This document shows, one piece after another, positions 19,951-32,575 of a stretch of 64,000 nucleotides of DNA. The notes under the pieces are model-generated. The model worked only from the letters and a program-made list of their open reading frames with translations, searched no databases and had not been told where the DNA came from. A program made the translations under genes and the position numbers. Source of the stretch: Chondrus crispus (taxonomy: Eukaryota > Rhodophyta > Florideophyceae > Gigartinales > Gigartinaceae); assembly GCF_000350225.1 (NCBI RefSeq), contig NW_005179010.1, positions 1 through 64,000 of the forward strand, in the 5' to 3' direction. How positions within the stretch are numbered: the stretch's first letter is position 1; each line of letters starts with the position of its first letter.

Positions 19951-22530
19951 AGAGCGGCGCGGAGGCGGTCATGCGTGCGATTCGTCGCCTTAATCCGAAC
20001 TCGGCGGCCGGCCCTGATCGCATGTCCCCAAAATTGCTTCACCTCCTGGCTCACACTCCCATAAGCCCAGAAGCGGGCGTCACCAGTCTCTCTGCACAAA
20101 CCAACCTTGTCAGCCGCCTGGCTCGCGGCTCCCTCCCACCCTGTACGATCCCACTGGCCAGTGCAGCGACACTTCTGCCGTTGCAGCCCGACCGGGAAAA
20201 ATACGCCCGATCGCTATTGGGCAAGCCCTACGCCGGCGTGTCAAAAAAGCACTTCTTCCTGCCGCCATCGACGACTGTCGTGACCACCTTGTCACCGAAC
20301 AACTGGCCAACAGCATACCAAACGGCATTGACGCTATCGTACACGACGCACGCATGTTAGTACGACGCCACGGTAACGACCCACACTACTTCATGGTGTC
20401 TATTGACGCTTCCAATGCGTTCAATAATTTCTCACGCCAACAAGTCCTCGACCAGCTGCCCACTCGAGCACCATCGCTCTCACGATATATGGATATGGTG
20501 TACGCACGCGCCCCCTCCCCCCTCGTCTTGCCTTCATCCCCACCTACTATACTCCACAGCCGGGACGGATCACAACAAGGGGACCCTGCAAGCATGCTCC
20601 CTTCCTCGCTTGCCATCCAGTCGCTCACGCCCCTCATTTCACGTGAATGTGAACTAGTAATGAACCGCTGGTATGCAGATGACGGAACTATCATTGGAAA
20701 GATTGATGGAGTTGCCAAAGCCCTTCATGTCATCACTAAAGAGGGGCCCAGGTTCCAATTCTTCCTCAACCCTTCGAAGACACGCGTCTTCTGGCTAGGC
20801 AGGCAGAAGACCTCCTCAGCTCGCTCATGACAGTGGGTCCTCTGCGCACCATCGATGAAGGCGGTGTGGCTCTACTCGGCGCCCCTATAGGGTCACCAAG
20901 CTTTATGGAACAATACATTAGGGAAAATTTGAACACTTGCAAGACCGCCCTCCCCGATTTGGACCATATCCCCGAAGCCCGCATACGCTTTCACCCAAAT
21001 TGGGTGTCTGCTTCTCCATGCCGCTTGCAGCACCTCTTCCGGTTGGTCCCCCCGGATTTCGCGTTGCCGTTTGCACAACAATTGGACCGTGACCAACTCG
21101 CAGCCTATGAGCGCTTTAATAATGTGACTATGTCGCCAAACATCAGTGCTCAAATACTTCTGCGTTTTTCCCATGGTGGCCACTGCCTCACTTCATTGGC
21201 ATCTACCATACACGCCTCTTATGCTGCTAGCCTCATCGATACCGCTCCAGCACGGCTACAAGGTCCCCACTTTCCCGCCGTCTCTCAGTATCAGCGTTTT
21301 GCACGAGGCCCATTGCGGGTCGTTCTTTGAAATTTACCTTCATTCGTGCAACCCGCACACTTCTCGATGACGGAAACGGACATTGGCTGCCTTGAACCAG
21401 GTGCGCAACTGGCGCAACCTGAACGCATACACACTTTTCTACTTCAGGCGCAATACAGTGCAGCAGCAAGCTCGTACTGGCAAATACTCCTCTGGGAGTC
21501 TTTCCCCAACCCTGGTGATCACAGCGCGGCCTCGCTCCGCAAAGAGTACGCTAGAACTCCCTACTTGCCCCTGGAGCCACCAGTTTTCTCACTGCACACC
21601 TCGCCGCCACCTCTCGGGTCCACAACGCAACTTGGTTCACGATTTTATGTCGGCACCTCGACGCCCCCGTGACCAACGATTCCATATCGCCGTTGCGATG
21701 TTCTCACTGCTCCAAGCCTATGGATGCCCACGGCGACCACGCGTCTATTTGCAGTCACGGGTTTGGTACGTTGCACCGGCATAACACCGTCAGGAACATC
21801 CTTGCCCGGCAGTTATTCCGCGTCGCTGGCCTCGCCTATTCTCTCGAAGTACCGTTTCTGATTCCCAACACAACTGCCGTCCCGCAGGTATTCTCATCCA
21901 GCCACCTCCTCCAGCCCCTGGCCTACCTCCTGACAAACCCACAGCCTATGATGTCACGATTTGTAGCCCTTTTCGCCGCGGAATGTTATACCGTGCCGCC
22001 CGTCACCGCGGCGGAGTCGCCGACGCCGCACCTGTAAGGAAGCGCAAAGCCCTTGAGCGCACTATCCGCAACGCTCTCCTTATCGAGGATGACAATCCTC
22101 CGCCGCCTCTTGGCTGTCACTTTCAACCACTTTCCTTTGACGCTCTGGGCGCCCCCTCTCAGTCTACTGTACACGTTATCGAAGATCACGCTAAGCTCAT
22201 GGCCCTCCGCAACTCGTGCACCACTGCAATTGCCAAAATCACGCATCCAACAACGCCTCAGCTTTTCTATATGGTCCAGTGCTGCCACCGCTATCCTCTC
22301 TCGCCTACCGACGACACACGCCGCGGACATCTCATACCCGATAGAAGTATAATTCACCTTCATATCTGCTAATGTCTCTGTAAGTGCACCCCCCATGCAC
22401 TGATAAAATTACCCCCGGCGGCGCCAGCCCCGCCCCAGTGTGATTCCTTGACGCCTGCCTCGTGATATAGCATCGGCCCCCCTCATAGTTAGAGAAATAA
22501 ATGCGTTCCGGCCGCAAATTACATTGTTAG
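19951..22530 (+). pseudogene. LINE copy L2, 5'-truncated
   Basis: Begins within the RT N-terminal region (NPNSAAGPDRMSPKLLHLL). Motif A is SIDASNAFNNFSR, motif B GSQQGDPASMLP, and the catalytic YADD is intact at 20672-20683. It is followed by LLGAPIG and, near 21690-22030, a Cys/His cluster CSHCSKPMDA..GDHASIC with RHNTVRN and a degenerate endonuclease-like domain. Multiple frameshifts. The 3' tail has two TTAGANAAATAAA-like motifs (near 22487 and 22527). Closest to copy L5. The 5' end abuts Gyp2. Confidence 0.88.
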
Positions 22531-22561
22531 ATAAATAAAAGGCCTAATGCTGCAATCGGTG

Positions 22562-22656
22562 CGGGGGGACAGGGTCAAAATCTTTCGTTCTGAGGGGGAG
22601 ACACAAAATATTGTTTCGATGTAGGAGGAGAACACATCATTTTGTTTCGACTATAG
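22562..22656 (+). repeat. MULE left terminal inverted repeat
   Basis: Starts GGGGGGACAGGGTCAAAATC. Internally repetitive: runs of G followed by ACACA-like and TTTCGA motifs recur about every 35 bp. Confidence 0.75.
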
Positions 22657-22799
22657 GGGGGGACTAGAAAACTCGACCCAAATAGGGGGGAAATTAGGGT
22701 GCCCGTACCGCACTTTTCGCGGAGTTGTTGCAATGGGAGGAGGTTTTGGATTTCTTTGGCCATTTTAGGGGGGGACCACATTACCCAAAGCAATTTACG

Positions 22800-23848
22800 C
22801 AGGGTACCTTCAATAGCCAGTTACACCCTTCATTCCCTTACATTCTAACCAACACCTCTGCCTCACAGTTGGGTTAGACCAAGTCCACTGCAGAGCAGGC
22901 CCAAGTCCCGCACAGAGGGCGCTGGACGCCGACGTCGCCGCCGCCGCAGTCAACAGGAGAGATCAGAACCTGCGCGATACGGTCGCACGCGGCCTGCAGA
23001 GCCAGGCAACCAAGCTTGGCCGCGCCCGCTCCAACCCCGCGCGAGGCGCGCCATCATCATCGCCGCACGCCTGAAGCCAGAACCTTCCGCACACGCCCAT
23101 TGTGGGATAACTCCTTCCCGCCCTGGGTTGGGTGAGAGGCGGAGGCCTTGTAGAGGGAGCACGCGACGCGGGCGCGCGTCGCGAATAGATCCGATACGGT
23201 CGAACTTGCGAAAAGGGAGAGGCTCACTGGCCGGTTACGCGCAGTCGCCCCGTGGTGCGTGAACGGGAGCGACCGGTAACGGGTGAGAAGCCAGCGCGCA
23301 GGTAAACTACCGAACGGTCGTAGATTAGGCGCGAAAGGGACGGGAGCGAGCTTGTCCCAGTTTACTGGTGGGGAAGGGTGCCAGGTGTCAACCCCTCAGA
23401 GGGACGCCTCGGACACCTCTCCCAGTATAGTAGTACAGTACCTGCCGCCTAGTGCGTGCCGGGTACTGAACACAATTAAAAAGCTAGCGCCATAATTACT
23501 ACTACCGCACGGACGCTGCCACTACAAGTGTGCACTACTGTACACGCGTGTTGCTTACAGACTACCGCACGGACGACACGTGTGCTACTGTACACGTGCG
23601 CCACGCCAGGACAGGTCGGTAAACGCGCGCGCTACCTACACGTGGGCACACCCGCCCACGTGTGCTCCGTGCACGGCCGCCCGGTTAATAACCTCCGCGC
23701 GCGCTCGCCGGTCGTTATAACACACTATCTTTGCCAGTAGGGAGTTGCGGATCGACTCTCACTCCCCGTCGCCCAATCCAAGTCAGGATAAACAACCGGT
23801 GTGGATGGGGCACGGGCCTGCCGGTAGCGACGGGAGCGCTGGTGACGC
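22800..23848. other. Non-coding 1 kb on the 3' side of the MULE
   Basis: GC-rich. ACTACCGCACGGACG occurs twice (near 23503 and 23564) and CACGTG/GTGTGCTACTGTACAC-like motifs cluster at 23525-23660. Could be an inserted LTR, but no TG..CA ends with target duplication were found. Confidence 0.4.
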
Positions 23849-26800
23849 TCACGCACTTCCATCATCGAACAACTGCCGCAGTTGGCAGCTGGTAGATAAA
23901 TGAACTTTCAAATGCCCAAAGAGAGCAGGAATGAGAACGCTTTTTGCGAGCTTCAGGTCCCTTGTCGTACCATCCTTGCCGATTTCTCCCGCATTCTTTA
24001 CCGGGCGACCTCGAGGAGACGGAATGGCTTCGGGAACATGAACGTTCTTTCCGGACACCACTAATTTCTTTGCACTAAGTATAACTTAATCAACGCGTGC
24101 CTGCGGCGGGAGCTGGAACGTGCAGTTCTCATACTGCTTATTCCGCGTTTTAGTAAGATGTCTCTCAGCAACAAACTTATGCAAATTGCTCACCCCAAAC
24201 TTTCCACTCAGTACTGCCATGCCGTGCGGACATGGGAATCCAGTGCCTTTTTGCGCATGACTGCAACAAAGTGGTGGCGATTGCGGCGTATCCCTTAACG
24301 AAACTCGGCGGGGTACTGAGCCGTCTGTCTGGCTTCGCACTGTTGCTTCCATTTGGTGCGTTCCGGAAATAAATTTCACCGAGCCTTGATATCCCCTTGA
24401 TCGAAGAACTAGCGATGCCAAATGATTCTCAATGTTTGGTGGCACTGGTTTTGTCCAAGCTATCGCTGCAATTTGGCGCTTCAAGAAGCGTGACCTTTGC
24501 GTCAGCAGTACCGTAGATATTATTTTCTGCGGCTACGGATTTGATGTTATTTCTAATAGCTGATGCCATCTCACTCTCTGCTCCCTGCGAAGATGTCGTC
24601 AAATCCTCTAGTTTTGAGAAAGCCCTGTAGAGCTCTGAGTCTTTAAACCGTGCAAGATAGTCCCGTTGAGTGTCTGAGTATCCCTCTTCGATCATCATTA
24701 CCGAATGCCGATCTGGGGCGTATACAGCATTTCATAAATCTGCAATCCGCTAGTTTTAAAAACACCTAGCCTTGGTTCAAGGTTTTTTAGACGTGCAGGG
24801 GGTCAAGAAACAAATTTCCGTGCTTCATGCACTTTCGAAAGGCTGAATCGATCGCCTTCTCCTGGTCCACAATTGTGGTTCTTCTTTCCACGTCGAAGAC
24901 CGGGATCTTCGAACAGGTTTCGAATACCAGATTCCAAGTTTCCAGGCACTCTGCGCCAACATGGTGTGCAAATAAAATTAGGACTAAATGACTATTACGG
25001 TCCTACCCATGGACTTCAAATGTGGTTCCGTAGCTTTGTGGACCCATCCCGTTGCAGTGTGCTGCATCGGCAGTGGTCGTTGCACGACCAGTGTGACAAA
25101 TGTGCTCGGCGATGGACGGGACAAACAAAAAAACCCCAGTAATAACAGCTATCATCATTAATGTCACTTATTCCCACCATTTCTGCCTGAAAGATAGCTT
25201 CTTTCGGCAGCGACATAGCCTTTTGGCATTGTCGGAATATATGTATGGCTGATTTGATGCGCTGTGCTTTCATGTCAAGCCCAGTCATGATAATAAGCTC
25301 CACTTGATGGCCACACTCCTTCAATAATTGTGCATACCCTTCAAAAGAGGACATATTTACAGTCCTTGATATTGAAAGATGACGGATAAGCTCTTTGCGG
25401 ATGGTCCTGTAGTGCGTGTAGGGTGGTTGGCGACGATATATACCCTTACTTCTAACAAGGGCAGCTATTGTCTTACTTTTGATATTGGGTTCATTGGAAG
25501 CCTCTTCTGATATGCAACGCGCTACCTGCTGTGCAGTGTGCGCCGGAGCACATGCGTTGTTGTGATTTCTGTGCTGGTTGGTTGGGCTCGCTCGAGGGGC
25601 GGGCACTACCTGTCCAAAACACTCGTTTGTGTGTTCCAAATACTTATTAAGTTTCCAGAACCCACTCCGTGGCTAGAGATCAAACACAAAAGTGGCGTGG
25701 CAAATCTTAATTCAGCAGCGCATTACCACTTTGACCAGCGTTTGGTGGATGTTAATGCCTTATTGGACCCCCAAATCGGCTGTCTGTGCCCGTATAAGTT
25801 GCTCGCATTTCCAGCGAGCTCTGAGACGCATTCCGACCATTGGTACAATAGACTTTACCGGGCGCGGCTTCCATGTGAGAGCAGTCACCCGATCTCCCTG
25901 TAATGCGAGCCGAGCATGTTGCAAGGATCGCTTCTTGGACTGGCTTTTTTGCTGGCGTCGTCTTTGGTTCTTACTTGGAATATCGTAGTCATCTGGACGC
26001 TTTCTATCCTGTGATGTGTCGTTGTCATCTTCATAGAGGCATTCATTTTCGGTATCTAGTATATAATCAGCAATGTAATCTGCGGGATTAAATGCGGTGT
26101 CGAGTCCCTCGTCGGCCTCTTCATTTGAGAAGTTGAAGTCTTCATCGCTCAAGTCTTCGGCACTTGAGAAACTGTTAGCTCTTGGTTGTTCATCTGTTTC
26201 GAAATTTTCATGACTGTAAGAGTCACCAGGCTCGTCTCCAAATAAATCGCGCGGTGCCCTCTCTTTTCGAAGCCGCGCTGCTCTCTCTGCCATAGCTTCA
26301 TGCTCTCGGGCTTTTTAGCACGATCTACGTCAGCGTCAGCGTGTGCCGCAGTACTTCCCGTCTCGCTTTTCCTATTTTTATCTCCCGACTGGTCACGAAA
26401 ATGCTCATCTGTGGCCACATTATCTTGGGAACCGTTTCGTTTGGGGCCCGGGACATGCGTTCGTTCAGCTCTTGACGCAACATTTGCTCTTGTTCCTCAC
26501 GATATAGCGTTTAATCGGCTTCTGTTTGCGAGACAGTGTACTTCAAGTTGGCTCTGATACGAAAAGAAGTAGTTGGACCGTAAATGAGTTCATGGCATTC
26601 GCGTTGTTTTCGCACGATTTCCCAACAACGTGCCAATACAATCAAACACCTGGATAGCTGTCGCATGCACTCTTCACGTTCAGTCGTAGCCTCTAACCCG
26701 TTCGCGCGAGCAACATGGTGGTCTGGATGGGCCATGACGGCTAGTTTGTGGTAGCGGCGTCTAATGGCTTTGAAAGAAAAGTCCAAACGCAAAAGACATC

Positions 26801-26887
26801 TCTGATTAGTGTGTGGTCCTTCTCCACAGTGCTGAAGTGTCGCAGCGCCAGCTGTAGATTAGTGGGGAACAAGCGTTTTGGCGGCAT
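23849..26887 (-). pseudogene. J-domain / MULE transposase / SWIM protein, multiply frameshifted
   Basis: Starts MPPKRLFPTNLQLALRHFS at 26887. After one shift comes a J-domain-like helix-HPD-helix: LDFSFKAIRRRYHKLAVMAH then PDHH (about 26780-26720). A charged linker follows (QEQMLRQELNERMSR; AERAARLRKERAPRDLFGDE) and an acidic stretch. The MULE region includes WKCEQLIRAQTADLGV, NIKSKTIAALVRSKGIYRRQ and YYWGFFVCPVHRRAH near the first catalytic Asp. Near 24200-24300 is a SWIM-like finger, with CCSH and later PCPHGMAVL. A C-terminal zinc knuckle relic (VHLSTSCQLRQLF) ends it. At least six frameshifts or stops. J-domains recruit Hsp70; its role here is unknown. Confidence 0.8.
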
Positions 26888-27097
26888 ACTAAAATACGGA
26901 AAGGTATTTGGTGTCTTCGGTAACCTTGTCGGAGAGTTGAAAGGTGTGGAACGGGACGGGGACAAGTGCGATATGGGTAAAATAGGGGGGATTTCACTCC
27001 ATTTCATTGAAATTTTGGCTGGTTCCGATCAGGAGGGGGACATGGAAAAAACAGTTCCTTTAAGGGCGACGACTTCTCATCTCGGACACATTTCGAC

Positions 27098-27194
27098 CTC
27101 CTTCATCGAAACGAATTGCTGTGTCCCCTCCCTCGATCGAAACAGTATTATGTGGCCCCCGTCAGACCGAAAGATTTTGACTCTGTCCCCCTCC
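27098..27194 (-). repeat. MULE right terminal inverted repeat
   Basis: The reverse complement matches the left end over about 95 bp with the same internal TTTCGA repeats. Confidence 0.75.
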
Positions 27195-27204
27195 CAATCT
27201 CAGA

Positions 27205-28625
27205 AAGACCATAAATAAACATGTTGAGGGCGCAAATCTCCGTCTCATGTATGAAGATGAATATCTTGCTCTAAATAGGTGGTATGCCGACGACGGCACC
27301 CTCATTGGTCCTATCAAAGAGGTCGCCAAAGCCCTTTGTATTCTTAGCGACGAAGGCTACGCCGCTGGATTTCACATTATTATCTCAAAGTCGCGCGCAT
27401 ATTGGCCTACTTCTACACAGAAAAATATGTCCCGCCTTCTTCAGAACTTTCCCCTTTAGGTCTCTCGTGATGGAGGCCTTGTCTTGCTTGGCGCCCCGCT
27501 AGGCACAGACGCCTTTACACGCCAACACGTCAACAAGAAAGTCCAGTCTTGTCACTCGTCTCTGAGCCTGCTAGATGATATACCTGACGTGCGCATACGA
27601 TTTCACCTACATCGTGTTACGGGATCGGTGTGTCGCGTCGAGCACGTTTTTCGCATCACACCACCCGAGCTATCCATTTCTGCTGCTCAGAAGTTTGGCG
27701 AACTTCCAATCTCAGCCTATTCACGCTTGAATGACGTCCCTGTTTCGTCGTTTATTGCCACACAAATTCGACTCCCACTCTCTCTCTCGGTGGACGCGGC
27801 TTCACTGCATTATCTCCATTTGTGTATGCCTCGCACGCCGCCAGCCGCATTGAGGCTGCTCCGGTCCGCGTCAAAGGCCCCAATAACACTCTCGTGACTC
27901 CATCAGACCTCTGATATGCACATATTGCCGCAAGGCCATGGACCCCCGGGGGGACCATGCCGCCATATGTGGCCATGGCTTCGGAGTCGTTCACCGCCGT
28001 AATACTGTACGCAATCTACTCGCACGCCACGCTTTCCGCGCTGCCGGTCTGAACTGTGACCTCGAAGTCCCTTTTCTCGTGCTGGGAAGTTCGTCCGGTC
28101 CCGCTGACATTCTCTTTCAGCCGGCCACGCCGCCAGCTGGTGCTCCTCCAGATCGTCCGACTGCGTATGACGTAACTGTGCGATCTCCCTACCGTGGTGG
28201 TTCCCTTTCTCGCGCCACGCAGGAACAAGCAGGCGCTGCGGAAGCTGCTCATGTAGACAAGCTGAGAGTCCATGCTCGCACTGTACGAGATGCTTTCCAC
28301 CTACCATCAGACGCCCCCCTCCCCATTCTAGACTCGCAATTCGTTCCACTCGCGTTTGATATCCTAGGCGCCGCAAGCGCCCAAACCATGGCGGTTCTCG
28401 AGGCCCTCGCCCACCGCATCTCGAACCGGACATCCTCTTCATATGGCAGCGCCAATCTCCGCCTTCTGCAGCGAATCAGTTTCGCCATCTGGTCTAGTGT
28501 AGCCGCTGCCACCCTTTACGGCATGCCTTATCACGGTACAGCCTTATCCAGCCCTGCCCAAGTGTGCGTCCTTGACGCTTCTTTCGTGATACAGCATCGC
28601 CCCCTTACATTGTTAGATAAATAAA
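27205..28625 (+). pseudogene. LINE copy L3, 5'-truncated
   Basis: Begins just before the RT active site (LALNRWYADDGTLIG, YADD at 27283-27294). It continues through LLGAPLGTDAF and LLDDIPDVRIRFHLHRVTGS. Most of the middle segment is lost near 27890. The C-terminus keeps TYCRKAMDPRGDHAAIC-like Cys/His residues, VHRRNTVRNLLARHAF, PADILFQP and AYDVTVRSP, then a stop and a tail ending TTAGATAAATAAA. The last 228 residues are open. Confidence 0.85.
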
Positions 28626-31600
28626 AAGACAGACCTCACCATCCACACTGCTCCCCTGCCTCCCACCGCCTCTGCTCTCGACTCTTTTGCCGACGCTGGT
28701 GTTTCATGCAGTCTACGCTGCGAGGCGCCCCGCCTCCTAGACCGCCTAACTCCCACCTCTGTGCCCCTACCTGTCCGTCAATCTCTGGCCCTCTCGCTCC
28801 AGGCTCACCCACGTGCGATCACTCATACCCTGCTGACTCGCCCTAATCCATCCGGTCTCTCTGCTTGTGTGGCTCGCCCCGATCTTTTCCGCCCTGTGGC
28901 CGCCCTTATTTCTCCCGTTCCCGGGCTCCGCCCCTGCTGCTGCTGTGGCGGTCCCCCGAGTCGCCGTGGCTGCATCTAACCAGGGTCCAACGCCACCCTC
29001 TCCTTCGGCTCCACCCATTGCGCCTGCCAGTCTTAATTCCGGTGGGCCTCCCGCTCCGCCTTTTCTGGTGTCTGCCCGGAACGTCCCCACTGTTGCTCCC
29101 ACTCCTGCAGTCCCGGTCCCCGCTCAATCACCTGCGCCCTCAGCGCTAACCCACCTGCCCCTTTCATGCTCCGGCCTCCTCCCCCGCCCCCTCCTGCCTC
29201 CTCCGACCGCTATACACTACCCCCTCTCCTTCTGATGCCCTTCCCTCCTCCCCAGCCTGCCCGTCTCTTCTTGCCGCCACAGGCCCCTCGACAGTCCCCA
29301 ATGCCGTGCGCAAACGTCTCATATTCATCTCCGCCACACTCCCCTCGGCCCGCCAATTCAGCATTCCCTCCTCCTCGCCCATGGCGCGGTCCCGCTCCCG
29401 AACCCCCCGCCATCACCATGAGTCAACCTTCTCTCTCTTCCGCTGCAACGCCCTCATCCCAGTTACCCACTCACAGTCCGCGTTCCACATCTTCTCCTCC
29501 CCTCTCTCTCCCTTCCGTTCGCGATCTCCTCCTCTTCCAGTTTTGCGCCTCCCAAGTGTATTCTTCCATCGTTCCTCCTGCCTCCATAGCCTCACGCTTC
29601 TCCTCATCAAGCTGGTTCGTGCTGCTGCTGCCACCAGGATCCCCGACGACACCCGAAGGGCTTTCCTTCACCTCCACATCCTTCCTGTCGCTGTCCTTCG
29701 CCGCTCCTTCCGCGGCGAACTTGGATGGCGGTTTCGCACAGTGCAGCACCACGGCCTCCGTGAACGCATCCGTCGCGCCTCTACCGGTCGACAATGGGCT
29801 GCCTTGTGGCTCGAAGCCCTCGCAGCACATCAGTCAGACCCCGACTGGCACCATCGTCACACTCCTCAATCACAAGCCTCTGCATCGTCGCGCCGCCGCA
29901 TTGGGCGCGCTGTGCGCCTAGCCTCCGATGCCCAATACGGCTGTGCCATGTGGGCCCTCAAGGCCGAACAACTCGCTGATCTTCGGGCTCCTGTCACCCG
30001 TGAAGCCCTAGCAAACCTTCACCCCACCCCCGTGACTCCTGTCCCCGCGCTTTTGTCTACTGAACTTCCCCCGTCACCCGACATATCCGACGGTCAAGTG
30101 CTTCGCGCAGCACGGGCCTTGAACCCCACGTCCGGCGGTGGCACTGACCGTCTCTCCCCGCGCATCTTCCAGCTCCTCGCATGCACCACCATAACCCCCG
30201 AAGCCGGTGTTACGGTTCTGTCTGCTTTGACACGACTAGTTCGACGCCTCGCTCGCCGGGACGTTCCAGATCAAACCGCGCCCCTGCTTGCCGCTTCAAT
30301 TCTCATCCCCTTGCAACCCCGAACAGACAAGATAAGGCCAGTCGCTGTAGGGCAAGCCCTCCGCCTCGTCGCCAAGGTGCTCCTTCCTCCCGCAATAGAG
30401 GACACTCGCGATAGGCTCCTCTCCGAGCAGCTCGCCAGCGCCGTTTTGTCCGGCATGGATGTCATAGTGCATGATTGCCGCTTGCTCATGCGCCGCCATG
30501 GTCGAAATTCAAATTATGTCATGGTCTCTGTCGACGCACGTAATGCCTTTAATTATTTTCTCGGGAGTCCTTGCACGATCGACTTCCAATCCAGACACCA
30601 AGCCTGGCTCGATTTCTAAATATCATATACTGTCGTACCGTGCCGTACCTCGTGCTGCCCTCCTCCCCCCGGTTTCAAATGAAGAGTCACGAGGGCACGA
30701 AACAGGGTGACCTTGCCAGCATGCTCCTTTTGTCGTTGGCCCTACAGCCGCTTGTCAGCCGTATCAGCCGCCACTGCTGCTTCGCCCTGAATAGATGGTA
30801 GCATACTGGTAGGCCCCATCGACGAAGTGGTCAACGCTCTAAAAATGCTTCGAGACGAAGGCCCAGCGTCTGGATTTTACGTCAACATTTCCAAGTGCCG
30901 CCCTTACTGGCCCACAACTACGCCTGCCCACCTCTCCCGTCTGCTCAACATTTTCCCCCTCAAAGTATGCAATGAAGGTGGCTTTGTTCTACTAGGCGCC
31001 CCGCTCGGAACTGATGCATATATTCGCCACCACTTCCTTAATAAGGTGCATTCGTGCCAGGGGTCGCTCAGCCTACTAGATGACATCCCCGACGCACGCA
31101 TCCGTTTCCATCTTCACCACGTCACGGGCTCTGTTTGCAACGTTGAACACGTATTTAGTCTTACACCGCCTGCACTATCCCTCCCAGCCACCTTTCATTT
31201 TGATGAGCTACAAATGGCTGCGTATTCTAGGCTTAATGATGCCCCTGTTTCGTCATCTATGGCTACACAGATTCATCTCCCACTCAGCTTGGGCGGGCAT
31301 GGATTCACTGCTCTGTGTCCGTTTGTTTACGCCGCTTATGCCTCTAGTCTTATAGAGTGTGCCCGTGTACGTGTCAAAGGCCCCAACAACCCCTCAGAGA
31401 CTTTTTACCGCCGGATTGCCCGCCCGTTTCTCGTCCACGTTGTGGGTGCGTTGAACCATGAGGTTCGAACGCGTGGTGTTTTTGGAACGCACTCCTTCCT
31501 TGGTCCGTTTGACTCAAACGGTCTTGATAGCAGGGCGTTGGGCTCGGAGCCCGACGCCCTGCTATCAAAACCTGAACGTGTACACAAAACTATATTTCAG

Positions 31601-32575
31601 GCTATGCATGGCGCCACATTCCGCCTCTACTGGGAAAACAGCTCTTGGGACCGGAGCCCCCGTCCTCCTGATCATACTGCCGTTTATGTCCGCCGCCGTG
31701 CAAGATACAACTCTCTGCTGGCCCCTGGAGCGTCGTCATTTTTATGCCCTCACCCTTCCCTCACGTTACCAGTGTCCAGCGCAATGTGGTCCTGTATACT
31801 ACGCAGACATCTGGACACACCTGTCTACCCTGAATTATTCCGCCCGCTCATTTTCCCCCACTGTCGTAACTCCATGGACGCTCGTGGAGACCATGCCGCC
31901 ATATGCTGTAATAGCTTTGGGGTCGTCCACCGTCACAACACTGTACGCAACCTACTATCCCGCTACTCGGTCCGCGCTGCTGGCCTCTGGGCTGACCTCG
32001 AAGTCCCATTTCTCTTACCCGGGTCAGCGCACCGCTCAGCTGATATCCTAGTGCAACCACTGCCGCTGCCCACCGGGGCCTTCGCCCTGCGCCCGATCGC
32101 GTACGACGTAACCGTCCGTTCTCCGTATCGCCATGCTTCGCTCTCCCTCGCTGCGAGGGGCCTCGCTGGCGCAGCGGAGGCCGCTCACGCCGACAAGCTC
32201 CGCGTCCATGCCTGCATCGTGGGGGATGCCTTTCATATCCCCTCTGATGCCTCACTCCCTCCCCTCGAATGGGCCTTCGTCCCTCTCGCCTTTGACACCC
32301 TCGGTGCGGCCAGTGCGCGCACCATGGCTGTCCTAGATACCCTCGCGCATCGCATCGCAACGCAAACATGTGAGTCCTACGGCACAGCCAAGCTGCGTCT
32401 TCTACAGCGCATTAGTTTTGCCATCTGGTCTAATGTAGCCTCTGCCACCCTTGCCTGTATGCCTTATCTCGGCGTGGCCCAATCCAGCCCCTCCCAAGTG
32501 TGATTCCTTCACGCCTGCTTCGTGATATAGTATCGGCCCCCCCTCATTGTTAGAGAAATAAATGCGTTCGGCCGC
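28626..32575 (+). pseudogene. LINE copy L4, longest copy, RT active site deleted
   Basis: A proline-rich N-terminal region (28626-29500) leads to LPSVRDLLLFQFCASQVYSS, a frameshift near 29580, then CLHSLTLLLIKLVRAAAAT and RT motifs LNPTSGGGTDRLSPR and VSVDARNAF. At 30799 the codons for YADD are missing (about 14 nt): ALNRW runs straight into ILVGPIDEVVNA after a frame change. A 558-residue open frame follows (30827-32503) with LLGAPLGTDAY, Cys/His cluster, VHRHNTVRNLL, ADILVQP, AYDVTVRSP and the conserved end. A 33-bp in-frame palindromic insertion lies at 31505-31568. Tail TTAGAGAAATAAA. Confidence 0.88.
31505..31568. repeat. Twin palindrome in LINE L4
   Basis: CCGTTTGA-C-TCAAACGG (31505-31521) is followed after 2 nt by a 45-bp inverted repeat (31524-31568, 22-nt arms, one mismatch, centre G). 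Other copies read LGPFEPDALL here; L4 reads LGPFD, 11 extra residues, EPDALL. The extra 33 bp are inverted copies of both flanks and keep the frame. Confidence 0.9.

Larger units (their letters stand above)
22562..27194 (-). mobile_element. MULE (Mutator-like) DNA transposon with J-domain
   Basis: Inverted ends of about 95 bp: 22562-22656 and the reverse complement of 27098-27194 share GGGGGACAGRGTCAAAATC, TTTCGKTCTGA and two TGTTTCGA-type repeats. Flanking 9-mers CAATCGGTG and CAATCTCAG agree at 6 of 9 positions, a weak target duplication of MULE size. Inside, a minus-strand relic encodes J-domain, MULE transposase and SWIM zinc finger. The element separates LINE copies L2 and L3. Confidence 0.8.

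Noticed and set aside
22800..23848. Possible LTR in the MULE interior, with CCAGT at both sides
   Set aside because: No TG..CA termini adjoin the repeated pentamer, so the ends could not be supported.
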